This document shows, in pieces, positions 26,746 to 36,381 of a stretch of 38,304 nt of DNA. A program made the position numbers and the translations under genes. The notes beneath the pieces are model-generated. The model saw only the letters and a program-made list of their open reading frames with translations. It was not told where the DNA came from and did no database searches. This DNA comes from Phormidium tenue FACHB-1050 (GTDB taxonomy: Bacteria > Cyanobacteriota > Cyanobacteriia > Pseudanabaenales > Pseudanabaenaceae), in contig NZ_JACJQY010000049.1 in assembly GCF_014696925.1 (NCBI RefSeq), positions 1 to 38,304 of the forward strand, written 5' to 3'. Every line of letters starts with the position of its first letter. The first letter of the stretch is position 1.

Positions 26746-27837
26746 CTATTCTTCAAACTGCCAACGATCTTGGGAAGCGGCTTCGTCAAAGAAGCGTTTG
26801 GGGCGCAGAGTTAAAGTGATTTTGCCTAAGAGTTCCACTTCTGGCGGTAGCTCAAACCATGCAAACTCGAGATTGCCATCTTCACCCGCGATCGCAAAAT
26901 AGCTATTCTCATCCCATTCGCGTTGTGAGCGATCGACTAGCACCAAGATATCCTCAGCGCGATCGCGGACAGCGCTAAGAACTTCTTGATTAATTGCCGC
27001 CTGTAAAGTATCAGTATTACAGCAAACCACTACTCCATCTTCTGCTTCATGGACGACAAACCAACCTGGAAGAGTTGCCCAAGTGGATTCAACAGAGGAT
27101 TGGACAATTCCAAAGGGGGCTAATTCTTCAGCTTTTGGAGATGACTTAAATACATCAATTGATAGCGGTAATGTACCCACCACAGGCAAGATACGAGGGA
27201 TACTATCTTCTGCATCGTAACGGAAGTTGGGCAGGTTAGGAGCTTTTTTCTTGGCGGGTGCGGACATCTCCATGAGCAAACGCTCGATCGCTGCACGCGC
27301 TTTCTCACTATGGGCAAAACGCAATCCCCGCGCAATTAGTCTAGTGCGTTCCTGTGGATCGATTTTACCTTGTGCTGCTTTTAAGATTTGCAACACCACA
27401 GCATCCCCAGGATGACGTGTAAATCCTTCAGGCAAGTTGGCAACATTAGAAGCTTCCTTAATTGCTTTAACAACATCCTTAGCTTCCAAAACATCAAGAT
27501 TTTTTTCGAGGGCGAAGGTTGCCATAGCAACGCGCTCTGATTGATTGAGTACCCGCAACTCATTGAGAATGTCGCTGCCTTTCTGCTCAAAATGAGCAAG
27601 GACAATATCCGCCGCATTACCAGCTTGTAGACTCGCGTAGACCTGTGAAGCAACCACAATCTGGTTTTGTTGAATTGGTTCAAAGCCAGTATTCTCAAAA
27701 ATTGCGAGAGAATTTTCTCCCATTTTTTGCAACATTTGACAAGCAATTCCCCACTGCACCCAAGTTCCTTCCTTATGGCGTAAGAGTTTCAAAAGTCCTT
27801 CAGAGTCTGTGGGAAGTGTGGCTACGGGAGTGGGCAT
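26746..27837 (-). CDS. raf1: RuBisCO accumulation factor 1
   Basis: The protein has 363 residues, as usual for Raf1, the dimeric chaperone that binds the folded RuBisCO large-subunit dimer after GroEL and guides assembly of the L8 core. The N-terminal alpha domain (KEGTWVQWGIACQMLQK, then repeats to about residue 200) and the C-terminal beta domain (RILPVVGTLPLSIDVFKSSP, ILVLVDRSQREWDENSYF) are both recognisable, linked by KKKAPNLPNFRYDAEDSIP. It probably starts an operon with the methyltransferase. RuBisCO genes themselves are not in the window. Confidence 0.93.
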   Translation of the reverse strand: MPTPVATLPTDSEGLLKLLRHKEGTWVQWGIACQMLQKMGENSLAIFENTGFEPIQQNQIVVASQVYASLQAGNAADIVLAHFEQKGSDILNELRVLNQSERVAMATFALEKNLDVLEAKDVVKAIKEASNVANLPEGFTRHPGDAVVLQILKAAQGKIDPQERTRLIARGLRFAHSEKARAAIERLLMEMSAPAKKKAPNLPNFRYDAEDSIPRILPVVGTLPLSIDVFKSSPKAEELAPFGIVQSSVESTWATLPGWFVVHEAEDGVVVCCNTDTLQAAINQEVLSAVRDRAEDILVLVDRSQREWDENSYFAIAGEDGNLEFAWFELPPEVELLGKITLTLRPKRFFDEAASQDRWQFEE

Positions 27838-27877
27838 GATTGTTTTGATAGTTCTTTGGTCTACGTTTGAGAGTGTA

Positions 27878-27950
27878 GATCCCCCTCAATCCCCCTTAAA
27901 AAGGGGAAGAAGAAAATTCTCCCCCTTTTTTAAGGGGGGTGGGGGGGATC
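27878..27950. repeat. GATCCCCC..GGGGGGATC inverted repeat
   Basis: The left part GATCCCCCTCAATCCCCC and the right part GGGGGGTGGGGGGGATC are inverse with small differences, each followed inward by TTAAAAA-type sequence. It lies between carA and raf1. Confidence 0.65.
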
Positions 27951-27957
27951 AGGATGG

Positions 27958-29127
27958 CTAAGCCGCTACTTGCTTAGAGCTTTTATGTTCGCGCATGGAG
28001 TTTACAAAACGCTCGAAGAGATAATCGGCATCGTGAGGTCCGGGGCTAGCCTCTGGGTGATATTGCACCGAGAAGATGGGCAAAGTTTTATGCTCTAGCC
28101 CTGCAACAGTGCGATCGTTGAGGTTGATATGGGTCAACATCGCAGGAGATGCCTCAAAGGATTCACCTGTGAGGGCAAAGCCATGATTTTGGCTTGTGAT
28201 TTCTACTCGGCGATCGGCGTTTTCGGCTTGGTTTTGGGCAGGTTGATTTAGCCCACGATGTCCAAACTTGAGTTTGAAGGTATCGCCACCCATTGATAAG
28301 CCCAAAATTTGATGTCCTAAACAAATACCAAACATTGGTTTATCCGCAGCTAGCAAAGCTTTCGCAGTTTCAATTCCTTGTGTGACTGCGGCGGGATCTC
28401 CAGGACCGTTTGATAGGAAGATGCCATCGGGATTATAAGAGAGAATCTTTTCGGCAGGAGTATCGGCTGGGACGACGATCACGCGGCAGCCGTAGCTAGC
28501 GAGACGACGCAAAATATTCCGCTTCACACCGAAGTCGATCGCTACAACAGTCATCGCTTCACCTGTTAACTGCGATGGTTCGATGAATTCCCATTCAGGT
28601 AAGGTTTTGTCTGCCCATTCATAAATGCGATCAGTGGAAGCTGCTTGAGCGAGGTTTTGACCCTGCATTGATGGTGCTGCTTTCACCTTAGCAAGTAACA
28701 CTTCAGGATCGAGTATTTCGGTGGAAATGCCGCCATTCATTGCGCCGAGCGATCGCAATTTGCGTGTCAAAGCGCGAGTATCAATCCCTGCAATACCGAC
28801 GACATTATGCGCTTTGAGGTAGTCTGGCAAGGACTGACGAGATCGCCAATTACTTGGTAGGGCGGTAATGTTACGGGCAATGACACCACGCACCTGTGGG
28901 CGATCGGACTCATCATCTTCGGGAGTTACGCCTGTATTGCCAAGTTCGGGGCAGGTAAAAGTTACAATTTGTCCTCGGTAGCTGGGATCGGTCATTACCT
29001 CTTGGTAGCCAGTCATACCCGTATTAAATACTACTTCGCCGATCGCGGTTCCCGATGCGCCAAAGGCATAGCCACGGTAACAAGTACCATCCGCCAAGAC
29101 CAAAATCGCTGCTTGCTTTGTTGCCAT
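27958..29127 (-). CDS. carA: carbamoyl-phosphate synthase small subunit
   Basis: From the ATG at 29127 the protein has 389 residues and starts [15 protein letters not shown]. An in-frame ATG at 29157 would add ten residues not seen in the family. The N-terminal CarA domain spans about 6-140 and the class I glutamine amidotransferase about 190-380, with catalytic C269 in MFGICLGHQ and H357/E359 in [11 protein letters not shown]. It releases ammonia from glutamine for carbamoyl phosphate, the precursor of pyrimidines and arginine. carB is not adjacent. Confidence 0.95.
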   Translation of the reverse strand: MATKQAAILVLADGTCYRGYAFGASGTAIGEVVFNTGMTGYQEVMTDPSYRGQIVTFTCPELGNTGVTPEDDESDRPQVRGVIARNITALPSNWRSRQSLPDYLKAHNVVGIAGIDTRALTRKLRSLGAMNGGISTEILDPEVLLAKVKAAPSMQGQNLAQAASTDRIYEWADKTLPEWEFIEPSQLTGEAMTVVAIDFGVKRNILRRLASYGCRVIVVPADTPAEKILSYNPDGIFLSNGPGDPAAVTQGIETAKALLAADKPMFGICLGHQILGLSMGGDTFKLKFGHRGLNQPAQNQAENADRRVEITSQNHGFALTGESFEASPAMLTHINLNDRTVAGLEHKTLPIFSVQYHPEASPGPHDADYLFERFVNSMREHKSSKQVAA

Positions 29128-29218
29128 ATCTTCAAATACTCGTTCGTTGCTGTCCACTATTCAGTTACTTATTTTGGACACTAGCGATCATTCTAAACGT
29201 TATCTAGGTCACAAGATC

Positions 29219-29253
29219 AAAAAAGAGGGCTTGCAATGCAAGCCCTCTTTTTT
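29219..29253 (-). terminator. terminator after the VOC-like gene
   Basis: Arms 29219-29234 and 29238-29253 are perfect over 16 bp around AAT, with T6 at the minus-strand 3' end. Confidence 0.85.
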
Positions 29254-29255
29254 AT

Positions 29256-29777
29256 TTAGCTAACCACTTCAGCGATTTCAATCACTTGACCATCGGGGTC
29301 TTTGACCAAAAAGTTAAGTGGCTTCTCGCTGCGAACTTTATGTTTGATCCCTTTAATTTGAATTTGCAATAAAATCTGCTCTACACAGTCACGGTTAAAG
29401 CAAATATGCCGTCCTCGATTTGCATCAGTAACATTTGCACCAGAGACGACATGCAGTTGGACGTTTTTCTTGAGCAGATACCATGCGCCTTCCATATCGG
29501 CTGAATACTGCTGCGATCGCGATCGTCTAGCTTCGGCAGGAATATAAATGGGGTCGGCTGGTGCGCCCATGCCATATTCATAGCCATAGTAATAATGTAG
29601 CGGCACATCAGCGATCGGCAGTTTCATTTCGCCTTCGTAAAAATATCGCGCTTGATCGAGGTTGGAAACCATGATCGTGTGTACTTTTGGTGCGCTGGTG
29701 AGGAACATCCACATGGCAACAGCGTATGCACCGAGGAGCATAACCATGATGCCTTGAGTAGAAAAAATTGACTCCAT
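29256..29777 (-). CDS. membrane-anchored VOC/glyoxalase-like protein
   Basis: The protein has 173 residues. An N-terminal helix (about 8-28, GIMVMLLGAYAVAMWMFLTS) anchors it in a membrane. The rest reads as one vicinal-oxygen-chelate-type domain: VHTIMVSNLDQARYFYEGEM at the front and FLVKDPDGQVIEIAEV at the end are the two VOC hallmarks. A central insert YYYGYEYGMGAPADPIYIP is unusual. Family members bind metal and small ligands or are catalytically dead; the metal residues here are not fully conserved. It is followed by its own terminator. Function is unknown; the membrane anchor on a VOC fold is uncommon. Confidence 0.75.
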   Translation of the reverse strand: MESIFSTQGIMVMLLGAYAVAMWMFLTSAPKVHTIMVSNLDQARYFYEGEMKLPIADVPLHYYYGYEYGMGAPADPIYIPAEARRSRSQQYSADMEGAWYLLKKNVQLHVVSGANVTDANRGRHICFNRDCVEQILLQIQIKGIKHKVRSEKPLNFLVKDPDGQVIEIAEVVS

Positions 29778-29928
29778 CGTAAAGCAACTACATATTAAGA
29801 GACTTAGGCTTTTAGTTTAACGCAAATATCATGGATTTGAGTTAAGGGATAACACTTTGAGATTTTCTTCAATACTTTTTAGTTTAAATTCATTAATGCT
29901 TAACCTTAGTTTTGAAGAACCTATAATT

Positions 29929-30536
29929 CTACTTTTTCCATTCAATATGTCCGTTAATCTTAAAATCTTCAAAGGTTTGAAGGATTGTTTCGCAAAAATC
30001 AATTAGTTCTTGATTATTCTCTTTCTTGGAAAGCTCATACAGTCGAATAAACATCTTTTTCCCTGTTTCGGTCTGCTTAAGATTTTTTTGAGAAAATTAT
30101 GCTGACTACATAAAGTTTGACCATTCTCAATAGTAGCTAAACCTCCCATATCTTTAGGCTTAATATGATCAACATGCAAGTCTGCTCCATTTTCTCGACT
30201 AGCTCCACAAATTACACACTTATAACCATCACGTTTCAAAATCTCATTTTTTTGAGATACTGTAAAGTCTGCTTGGCGTTTATTTTGAGCATATTGAGGA
30301 TCGTATTTGTAAACCCCTTTTGCTATTTTTAGTAAGAATCCTTTTTGATATAACGATCTAATACCTCTATCGGGATCTCTAAATATTTTCCCAGTGCGTT
30401 CTAGATATGTTGCACTTACCCAATCAACAATATCTTTGGTATGTATTTCAACATCAGGATTCATTTCAAAATATTCTCTGATGATGTTGAGTTGGACAAG
30501 ACTTTTTTCCGTAGATTCGTTATTAATATCAGACAC
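29929..30536 (-). pseudogene. HNH restriction endonuclease, frameshifted near the C-terminus
   Basis: The intact frame (30536 to 30003, 177 residues) has a winged-helix-like N-terminus (about 10-75) and an HNH nuclease: C107 and C110, D123-H124 in LHVDHIKP, and LCSQHN with H146 and N147. After SQHNFLKK the frame leaves the family and becomes Arg/Lys-rich. At the T7 run 30083-30089, one more T would restore a frame that continues with KKMFIRLYELSKKENNQ and ends IEWKK, TAG at 29929-29931, giving 202 residues. Such ends are typical of HNH restriction enzymes paired with C5 methyltransferases. It overlaps the methylase stop by 8 bp. Loss of activity, phase variation or a sequencing slip are all possible. 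Confidence 0.8.
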
Positions 30537-31536
30537 TAATCAAGCTCCCTTTTTTTACAGAATCATCTGTAATAGCTTTATATCTCTTAAGACAATTAAT
30601 TAAGCTTTTTGCAACTTCACGGACAACAGGAACTGCAACTGAGTTGCCAAACTGCCTATACATTTGTGTTCTTGAAACAGGAACAATAAAACTTTGGGAA
30701 TATCCCATAATTGCCTTACATTCATTTTCACTAAGCAATCTAATGCCAGTTTCTCCACCTTTAACAAAAGTCCCTGTTAATCTTTGGATTTTGTGATAAG
30801 TAGAAACTAAAGTCTTTACCTGTATCTGAGAATCTCGATTAATTAATTCTGGTCTACCATCGTCTATTTTAAATAAATATGAATCTTGTAAATGCTTAGA
30901 TATTGAATAACCACTCACGTTTTCTTCTACATAGGAACCAATAAACTCTTTATATGGGAAAGGTAAAGGAAATTTAAAATCAGGTATATCCATGGAAATA
31001 TCTTCAGATATACCTACTATAAATATTCTTTTTCTAATTTGTGGTAATCCATAATCCTTTGCATCTAAAATACGCCAAAAAATATGATACCTAACATCAG
31101 GGTTACTCAGAAAAAGATATTGCCCATTTGTAGATACCGATAAAGTATCTAATATAATATTTAAAGTTTTCCCACCATCATGACTCACTAAACCTTCAAC
31201 ATTTTCTAAGATAAAAGCTTTAGGTTTTTTTTCTTTTAAAATTTTAACTACATCATAAAATAGTGTTCCCTGCGTAGGGTGTTCAAAACCTTCTCGTTTA
31301 CCAATTGAACTAAATGGTTGGCATGGGAATCCAGCAGTTAATATGTCAATATCTGGAATTATAGATGGATGTATCTGAGTAATATCTCCATTTGGTATAT
31401 CACCAAAGTTAGCTTTATATGTTGCTTGTGCATATTTATCCCACTCAGAAGAAAATACACATTTGCCATCAACACTTTCTAATGCTGTTCTAAACCCACC
31501 AATACCAGCAAATAGATCAGCAAAAACAAAACTCAT
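30529..31536 (-). CDS. DNA (cytosine-5-)-methyltransferase, type II R-M
   Basis: From the ATG at 31536 the protein has 335 residues. C5-methylase motifs stand in order: I FADLFAGIGGFR (5-16), IV AGFPCQPFSSIG with catalytic C72, VI ENVEGL (111-116), VIII QIRKRIF, and X QFGNSVAVPVV near the end. The variable target-recognition part is about 200-285, so the site cannot be read. AGAGAT precedes this ATG; an earlier ATG at 31569 adds 11 residues without support. It lies directly before an HNH nuclease, forming a restriction-modification pair. The pair is AT-rich and lacks HIP1, which points to acquisition. Confidence 0.95.
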   Translation of the reverse strand: MSFVFADLFAGIGGFRTALESVDGKCVFSSEWDKYAQATYKANFGDIPNGDITQIHPSIIPDIDILTAGFPCQPFSSIGKREGFEHPTQGTLFYDVVKILKEKKPKAFILENVEGLVSHDGGKTLNIILDTLSVSTNGQYLFLSNPDVRYHIFWRILDAKDYGLPQIRKRIFIVGISEDISMDIPDFKFPLPFPYKEFIGSYVEENVSGYSISKHLQDSYLFKIDDGRPELINRDSQIQVKTLVSTYHKIQRLTGTFVKGGETGIRLLSENECKAIMGYSQSFIVPVSRTQMYRQFGNSVAVPVVREVAKSLINCLKRYKAITDDSVKKGSLISV

Positions 31537-31689
31537 GTTTATCTCTAAATTTTTTACATTAATAGCCAATACAATACAGGGTTCTCATACTAGAGATTTA
31601 ATCATCTAGATTATTAAGTCTAGCGCTAGCTACGACAAAAATACAGATCTTAATCCAAATGTTTAACCCCTAACAAAATCATGTTTTCT

Positions 31690-32457
31690 CTAGCTAAAAT
31701 CTTGCCGATCGCTTGCTAAGCGTAAAATTTTCCCTGCTAACATCGCTGCTCCGAAACCATTGTCAATATTGACCACACCCACTCCAGTGGCGCAGGAATT
31801 AAGCATCGTCAGCAAAGGCGCAAGCCCATTAAAACTAGCCCCATAACCAATACTCGTCGGCACAGCCACAATCGGACAATCCGCCAAACCAGCAACCACA
31901 CTTGCCAACGCTCCCTCCATGCCAGCAACCACAATAATCACATCAGCATCAGCGATCGCATCACGATGACTGAGCAAGCGGTGGATACCTGCAACACCCA
32001 CATCCCAGAGACGCTTCACCGTAAACCCGCATAGCTCACCTGTAACCGCCGCTTCTTCTGCGACTGGTAGATCGGCAGTTCCTGCGGTGATGATCGTGAT
32101 TGTGCCTTGCTTTTTCATGGTTGATTCGCCGAGGCAGCAAATTTGGGCGATCGGGAAATATCTCAATCCGCGCAAAGATGACCAAATTTGTTCATAAACG
32201 GAAGATGAGATTTTGGTTGCCATTACCAAGGGATTTTTAGACTCCATCACCTGCATAATCTGGATAATTTGCTCAGGTGTTTTACCCAAGCCAAAAACCA
32301 CTTCAGGAAAACCAGTTCGTAAAGTGCGATGATGATCGATTTTGGCGAAATCTCCCACTGACTCATAGTGGAGATATTTCAATTCTTCTAAAGCTCGCTC
32401 TGGACTGAGTTCTCCTTTCGCTACTGTTTCCAGAATTTGCTTTAAGTTGTCATGCAT
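31690..32457 (-). CDS. larB: nickel pincer cofactor biosynthesis protein LarB
   Basis: The protein has 255 residues. The PurE-like carboxylase fold is clear: TAGTADLPVAEEAAVTGELCG (in part) starts the core near residue 123, then LWDVGVAGIHRLLSH, VIIVVAGMEGALASVVAGL and TSIGYGASFNGLAPLLTML. LarB carboxylates nicotinate adenine dinucleotide at the start of the lactate-racemase nickel-pincer cofactor pathway. LarC and LarE are not adjacent, as is common in cyanobacteria, where the cofactor user is often unknown. It is a single gene between the R-M pair and the FTR1 permease. Confidence 0.92.
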   Translation of the reverse strand: MHDNLKQILETVAKGELSPERALEELKYLHYESVGDFAKIDHHRTLRTGFPEVVFGLGKTPEQIIQIMQVMESKNPLVMATKISSSVYEQIWSSLRGLRYFPIAQICCLGESTMKKQGTITIITAGTADLPVAEEAAVTGELCGFTVKRLWDVGVAGIHRLLSHRDAIADADVIIVVAGMEGALASVVAGLADCPIVAVPTSIGYGASFNGLAPLLTMLNSCATGVGVVNIDNGFGAAMLAGKILRLASDRQDFS

Positions 32458-32514
32458 AGAGATTCAATGTACTGATTTAGGGCAAACACTTCCAATATAG
32501 CAATGTAATACCAA

Positions 32515-32565
32515 AGCCCAAATAAATAAAGGCGGCGCGAAGCACCGCCTTTATTTATTTGGGCT
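32515..32565. repeat. 51-bp hairpin overlapping the FTR1 stop codon
   Basis: Arms 32515-32538 and 32542-32565 pair over 24 bp with one mismatch, loop GAA, core GGCGGCGC. The right arm supplies the last codons and the stop of the permease gene. Confidence 0.78.
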
Positions 32566-33480
32566 GAGCGACTTATCAGCAAGGCTTTGGAAATAGAGAA
32601 AACCCGCAGAAGCAAGGAACGTAAAGTAAGCGATCGCTTGTCCAAGAAATAGGCGATCGCGAAAGCCAAACAAAGCTTTGAGCAATATCCCTGGGAATTC
32701 TTTGTCTGGAAGAATCTCATGCACATCCCAAACTAAACCACCTAATAAACAAGAAGATAACGAGGTTGTTGTTTCTGTTGCCTCAGTGGCAAAACAGAGT
32801 GAAGTCTGGGAGAGTTCGGCAAATGCTGCCACAGCTTTATCCAAATGCCCGATCGCACTGATCACTAAACCAGCCACGATGAGCAATAAAAAGACTCCCA
32901 TCGCTTGAAAGAAGACTTTGAGATTAATGCGAATTCCAAATTGAAAGAGAGCTACCCCGATCGCTACTGCTCCCACTAAACCTGCGATCGCACCGATGAT
33001 TGGCACAAGTCCACCTTGCAGCTTTGCGGAGATAAAGATCACCACCTCAAACCCTTCTCGTAATACCGCAATTAAAATCAGCGTAAAAACCGCCCAACCA
33101 GCAGTCTTTTCATCAGCGATCACCTTGCCGATTTGACCCTCAATTTCCCCCTTCAGCGATTTGGCATTTTCAGTCATCCATACCAACATCCAACTCAACA
33201 TCGCGATCGCGGTAAGTCCCAAAGCTCCTTGCCATAACTGCCCATAAAAAGCCGCTTGGTTCGGTTCTGTACTTTCGACTTGCTTAAGAAACCAGTTTAA
33301 TAATATCCCCACCACAAAGCTCGCCAATACGCCTGTCCCAATGCCACCAAATACCCAAGGATTCAGTGAACTGCGATCGGCTTTTTTGAGATATGCCATC
33401 ACAATACCAACCACCAGAGCCGCTTCGACTCCCTCACGTAAAGTAATTGCAAAAATCGGTAATGCAGCACTAAAATCCAT
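32551..33480 (-). CDS. FTR1-family iron permease
   Basis: From the ATG at 33480 the protein has 309 residues, with an AAGGAA site upstream. Seven hydrophobic spans are visible. The two RExxE iron-handling motifs are REGVE (15-19) and REGFE (141-145). FTR1/EfeU proteins import ferric iron, usually with an oxidase or EfeO-like partner; none is adjacent. The earlier start at 33567 would extend into the spacer and is not preferred. The final residues and stop lie inside a hairpin repeat. It precedes larB on the same strand with a 93-bp gap that contains that hairpin. Confidence 0.9.
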   Translation of the reverse strand: MDFSAALPIFAITLREGVEAALVVGIVMAYLKKADRSSLNPWVFGGIGTGVLASFVVGILLNWFLKQVESTEPNQAAFYGQLWQGALGLTAIAMLSWMLVWMTENAKSLKGEIEGQIGKVIADEKTAGWAVFTLILIAVLREGFEVVIFISAKLQGGLVPIIGAIAGLVGAVAIGVALFQFGIRINLKVFFQAMGVFLLLIVAGLVISAIGHLDKAVAAFAELSQTSLCFATEATETTTSLSSCLLGGLVWDVHEILPDKEFPGILLKALFGFRDRLFLGQAIAYFTFLASAGFLYFQSLADKSLSPNK

Positions 33481-33572
33481 ACAAGTTTCCTTATTGACTA
33501 GCAACATCCAGCGTAGCTTTAAAAAAGTAGTAAATACGTTGGTCGTGTTTAAGTTAACCAACACCAAAACTA

Positions 33573-34733
33573 TTAGAAAGCACTAACTCGAACCCATTGC
33601 TGACTCATGGTTTGCTCATAGAGGACTTCTAAGCGATCAATATTTTTCACCAGCGTATAGCGATCTAAAACTCTTTGTCTTGCCTTTATACCAATAATTT
33701 TTGCCATCTCTGGATGATCAGCAAATAGAGGTAAAAGCGTACAAAGCTGCGAAGTTACCTTATGAGAATCGAGAATAATTCCCGCACCATTCTCAATTAC
33801 TTCACCATCTGCGCCCACGTCAGTTGCTATACATGCTACGCCGCAAGACATCGCTTCTAGGAGCGATAGCGATAACCCCTCCACTAGCGAAGGTAAAATA
33901 AACACATCCGTCCCACGCAAAATCTCAATCCGTCTCTGCTCATCGGCAATATATCCCATCCAAACAATGCTGGGATCATTGCCATAAAAAGTCTTCAAAC
34001 CTGCCAATAAAGGTCCAGTCCCAACGATCGCTAGTTTGCAACCCTCTGGCATTCGGCATTTGCGCCACGCTTTGAGTAAAGCTTCGACATTCTTCTCCGC
34101 CGCTAGACGACCTTGATAGAGAAAAAGTACATCAGCTTTCAGTTCCTCTTTAATATTTGAAGCCCCTGGTGAATAGCGATCGCTATCAACTCCATTGGGA
34201 ATAACGGCAATTCTGGTATTAGGAACTCCTAATTTGTTTAGTAGTTCTTTTTGAATATTGGAAAAGATAATGACTTGGTTGTAGTCAGCCAAGGATGGGG
34301 CATAAATTTGATAGGTGAGTTGCTGCGTACTAGAGGCAAGGTTACGCCGCTTCAGATCAAAGGGTTGATGAAATGTAGCTACAAGGGGTAAATCGAGTTC
34401 GGCACAAATTTCTGGCAGTCGAAAATCGAGAGGGGATATGGCAAGGGATGCATGAATCAGATCAGGCTTTAGCGATCGCAAAGAATCAACAAGAATCTTA
34501 TTTGCTCTGAGAGATGGAACCGTGTAAATAGTGGATTTGTAGAGGAATGGTAAGGCGACATCCTGCGTTTCTTGAGCATGTTCTTCTATCTCCTCATGGT
34601 CTGCATCACTTTCAGGCGCGAAATGCATAAAGCTGACACGATGCCCGCGATCGAGTAACGCATTTGTAATTTCGCGACTATAGGTCACGTTGCCACAAGC
34701 AGGCGATTTTTTACCTAACCATGCAATATGCAT
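33573..34733 (-). CDS. glycosyltransferase family 4 (GT-B)
   Basis: The protein has 386 residues, full length for GT4. The acceptor half starts MHIAWLGKKSPACGNVTYSR; the donor half has IPNGVDSDRYSPG (about 178-190), FLYQGRLAAEKNVEALLKAW and the E-x7-E motif with E285 and E293 in VEGLSLSLLEAMSCG. It is cytosolic or peripheral, moving a sugar from a nucleotide donor to a lipid, glycan or small acceptor that cannot be named. The stop lies 92 bp before the FTR1 start, so the two may be cotranscribed. Confidence 0.9.
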   Translation of the reverse strand: MHIAWLGKKSPACGNVTYSREITNALLDRGHRVSFMHFAPESDADHEEIEEHAQETQDVALPFLYKSTIYTVPSLRANKILVDSLRSLKPDLIHASLAISPLDFRLPEICAELDLPLVATFHQPFDLKRRNLASSTQQLTYQIYAPSLADYNQVIIFSNIQKELLNKLGVPNTRIAVIPNGVDSDRYSPGASNIKEELKADVLFLYQGRLAAEKNVEALLKAWRKCRMPEGCKLAIVGTGPLLAGLKTFYGNDPSIVWMGYIADEQRRIEILRGTDVFILPSLVEGLSLSLLEAMSCGVACIATDVGADGEVIENGAGIILDSHKVTSQLCTLLPLFADHPEMAKIIGIKARQRVLDRYTLVKNIDRLEVLYEQTMSQQWVRVSAF

Positions 34734-34837
34734 GAACTACACCACATTATTACCAAAGGTATAATACCAAAACTAGCGGCGGCGCGAAGTGTTGGGGCTA
34801 TCTTTCAAGGTAATTGTGTTGCGGTCGCAACATAAAA

Positions 34838-34868
34838 AGAACAGCTAGCACTTCGTGCTAGCTGTTCT
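34838..34868. repeat. short hairpin next to tRNA-Lys
   Basis: Arms 34838-34851 and 34855-34868 are perfect over 14 bp, loop TTC. It lies just past the tRNA 3' end. A lone GCGGCGGCGC half-stem stands at 34776-34785. Confidence 0.65.
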
Positions 34869-34879
34869 GGGGTATTTTA

Positions 34880-34951
<72 letters not shown>

Positions 34952-35028
34952 ATTTGAGTGAAGAACGTAAACTTTTATATGCATTCCGCACATGTGTTTT
35001 TTACGCGCTTGGCTAGTCTAACATGCAT

Positions 35029-36381
35029 TTAGCAAATTACACCAGTTAAACTAAAGGGTCTTACCTCAGTAATTTTTATAGAAAGAGTCTGACCAATTAG
35101 TTCAGCTAATGATTTACCAGTTGTGTTTTCGGTAAAGGCAATCCGATTAGTGCGGGTGCGTCCCATAACTTGCAAGGGATTCTTATGGTTTGTACCTTCG
35201 ATCATGATTTCTTCAATGCGTCCTGCGTAACGTTGCGATCGCAGAGCCGCATTTTGGTTAACGGCATGGTTAAGACGTTGGAGGCGATCGCTTTTAATTT
35301 CTTCACTCAACTGATGCTCCCAAACTGCCGCAGGTGTGCCAGGACGGGGTGAGTAAGCGGCCGTATTCACCAAATCAAAGCCGATATCATTTACCAACTG
35401 CACTGTGCGCTCAAACTGCTCCTCGGTTTCCCCAGGGAAGGCAACGATCGCATCAGCAGTAATCGCCGCATCGGGCATAATCTCGCGAATATCGTCAATA
35501 ATGCGGCGGTAGCGCTCGTGGGTATAGCCGCGAGACATGGCTTTGAGAATGTCGTTATCGCCTGACTGAAAAGGAATATGGAAATGTTCGCAAACCTTCG
35601 GCAATTCAGCACAAGCCTTAATTAGTCGAGGACTAAAGTAACGGGGATGACTGGTGGCGTATCGAATGCGATCGATCCCCTCGACATCATGGACGTGATA
35701 AAGCAAATCCGTAAAGGTAATCTTGCCACCAATTCCTGCGCCAATCCCACCTGCGGGCAAGTCGCGCCCATAGGCATCAATGTTTTGACCAAGTAAAGTA
35801 ATTTCTTTGTAACCCTGAGCCGCCAACTTTTCAATTTCTTGACGAATCACTTCGGGGGTGCGTGATTGTTCGCGTCCACGTACTGAGGGGACGATGCAAT
35901 AGGTACAGTTTTCATTACAGCCATAAATTACATTTACCCAAGCAGACACGGAGCTATTGCGGCGCGGGGTGGTGATGTCTTCTTCTATATAGGCTTCTTC
36001 TGTGGCAACTACTTGATTACCGTTAAATACCTGTGCCAAAAGATCGCCGAGGCGATTGACATGTTGAGGACCCATCACGAGGTCAAGTTCAGGTACTCGT
36101 CTCAGTAGTGACTCTCCTTCTTGTTGGGCTACACAGCCAGCCACAACCAAGGTTAATTTAGGATTGTCACGTTTGCGCTTGGCTTGTCGTCCTAGGTACG
36201 AATAAACTTTTTGCTCGGCGTTGTCACGAATGCTGCAAGTGTTATACAAAATCAGGTCGGCTGTTTCGCTTTCCTCGGTTGACTGATAGCCCATATCTTC
36301 CAGAACGCCAGCCATGCGTTCGGAGTCGGCTTTGTTCATTTGGCAGCCGAAGGTGACGATGTGATATTTCTGAGCAGTCAT
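35029..36381 (-). CDS. miaB: tRNA-2-methylthio-N6-dimethylallyladenosine synthase
   Basis: The protein has 450 residues. It is a radical-SAM methylthiotransferase with three parts: the UPF0004 domain with auxiliary-cluster cysteines C13, C49 and C83; the radical-SAM domain with C155-x3-C159-x2-C162 in [10 protein letters not shown]; and a TRAM domain from about 380 to the end. It adds the methylthio group to i6A37 of tRNAs reading UNN codons. It lies just upstream of the lysine tRNA on the same strand but separately; tRNA-Lys(UUU) is normally an MtaB, not a MiaB, substrate. It is a single gene. Confidence 0.95.
   Translation of the reverse strand: MTAQKYHIVTFGCQMNKADSERMAGVLEDMGYQSTEESETADLILYNTCSIRDNAEQKVYSYLGRQAKRKRDNPKLTLVVAGCVAQQEGESLLRRVPELDLVMGPQHVNRLGDLLAQVFNGNQVVATEEAYIEEDITTPRRNSSVSAWVNVIYGCNENCTYCIVPSVRGREQSRTPEVIRQEIEKLAAQGYKEITLLGQNIDAYGRDLPAGGIGAGIGGKITFTDLLYHVHDVEGIDRIRYATSHPRYFSPRLIKACAELPKVCEHFHIPFQSGDNDILKAMSRGYTHERYRRIIDDIREIMPDAAITADAIVAFPGETEEQFERTVQLVNDIGFDLVNTAAYSPRPGTPAAVWEHQLSEEIKSDRLQRLNHAVNQNAALRSQRYAGRIEEIMIEGTNHKNPLQVMGRTRTNRIAFTENTTGKSLAELIGQTLSIKITEVRPFSLTGVIC

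Noticed and set aside
26730-26789. 20-codon N-terminal extension of the methyltransferase
   Set aside because: It would overlap raf1 by 44 bp and the extra residues fit no family; the ATG at 26729 starts the conserved part.
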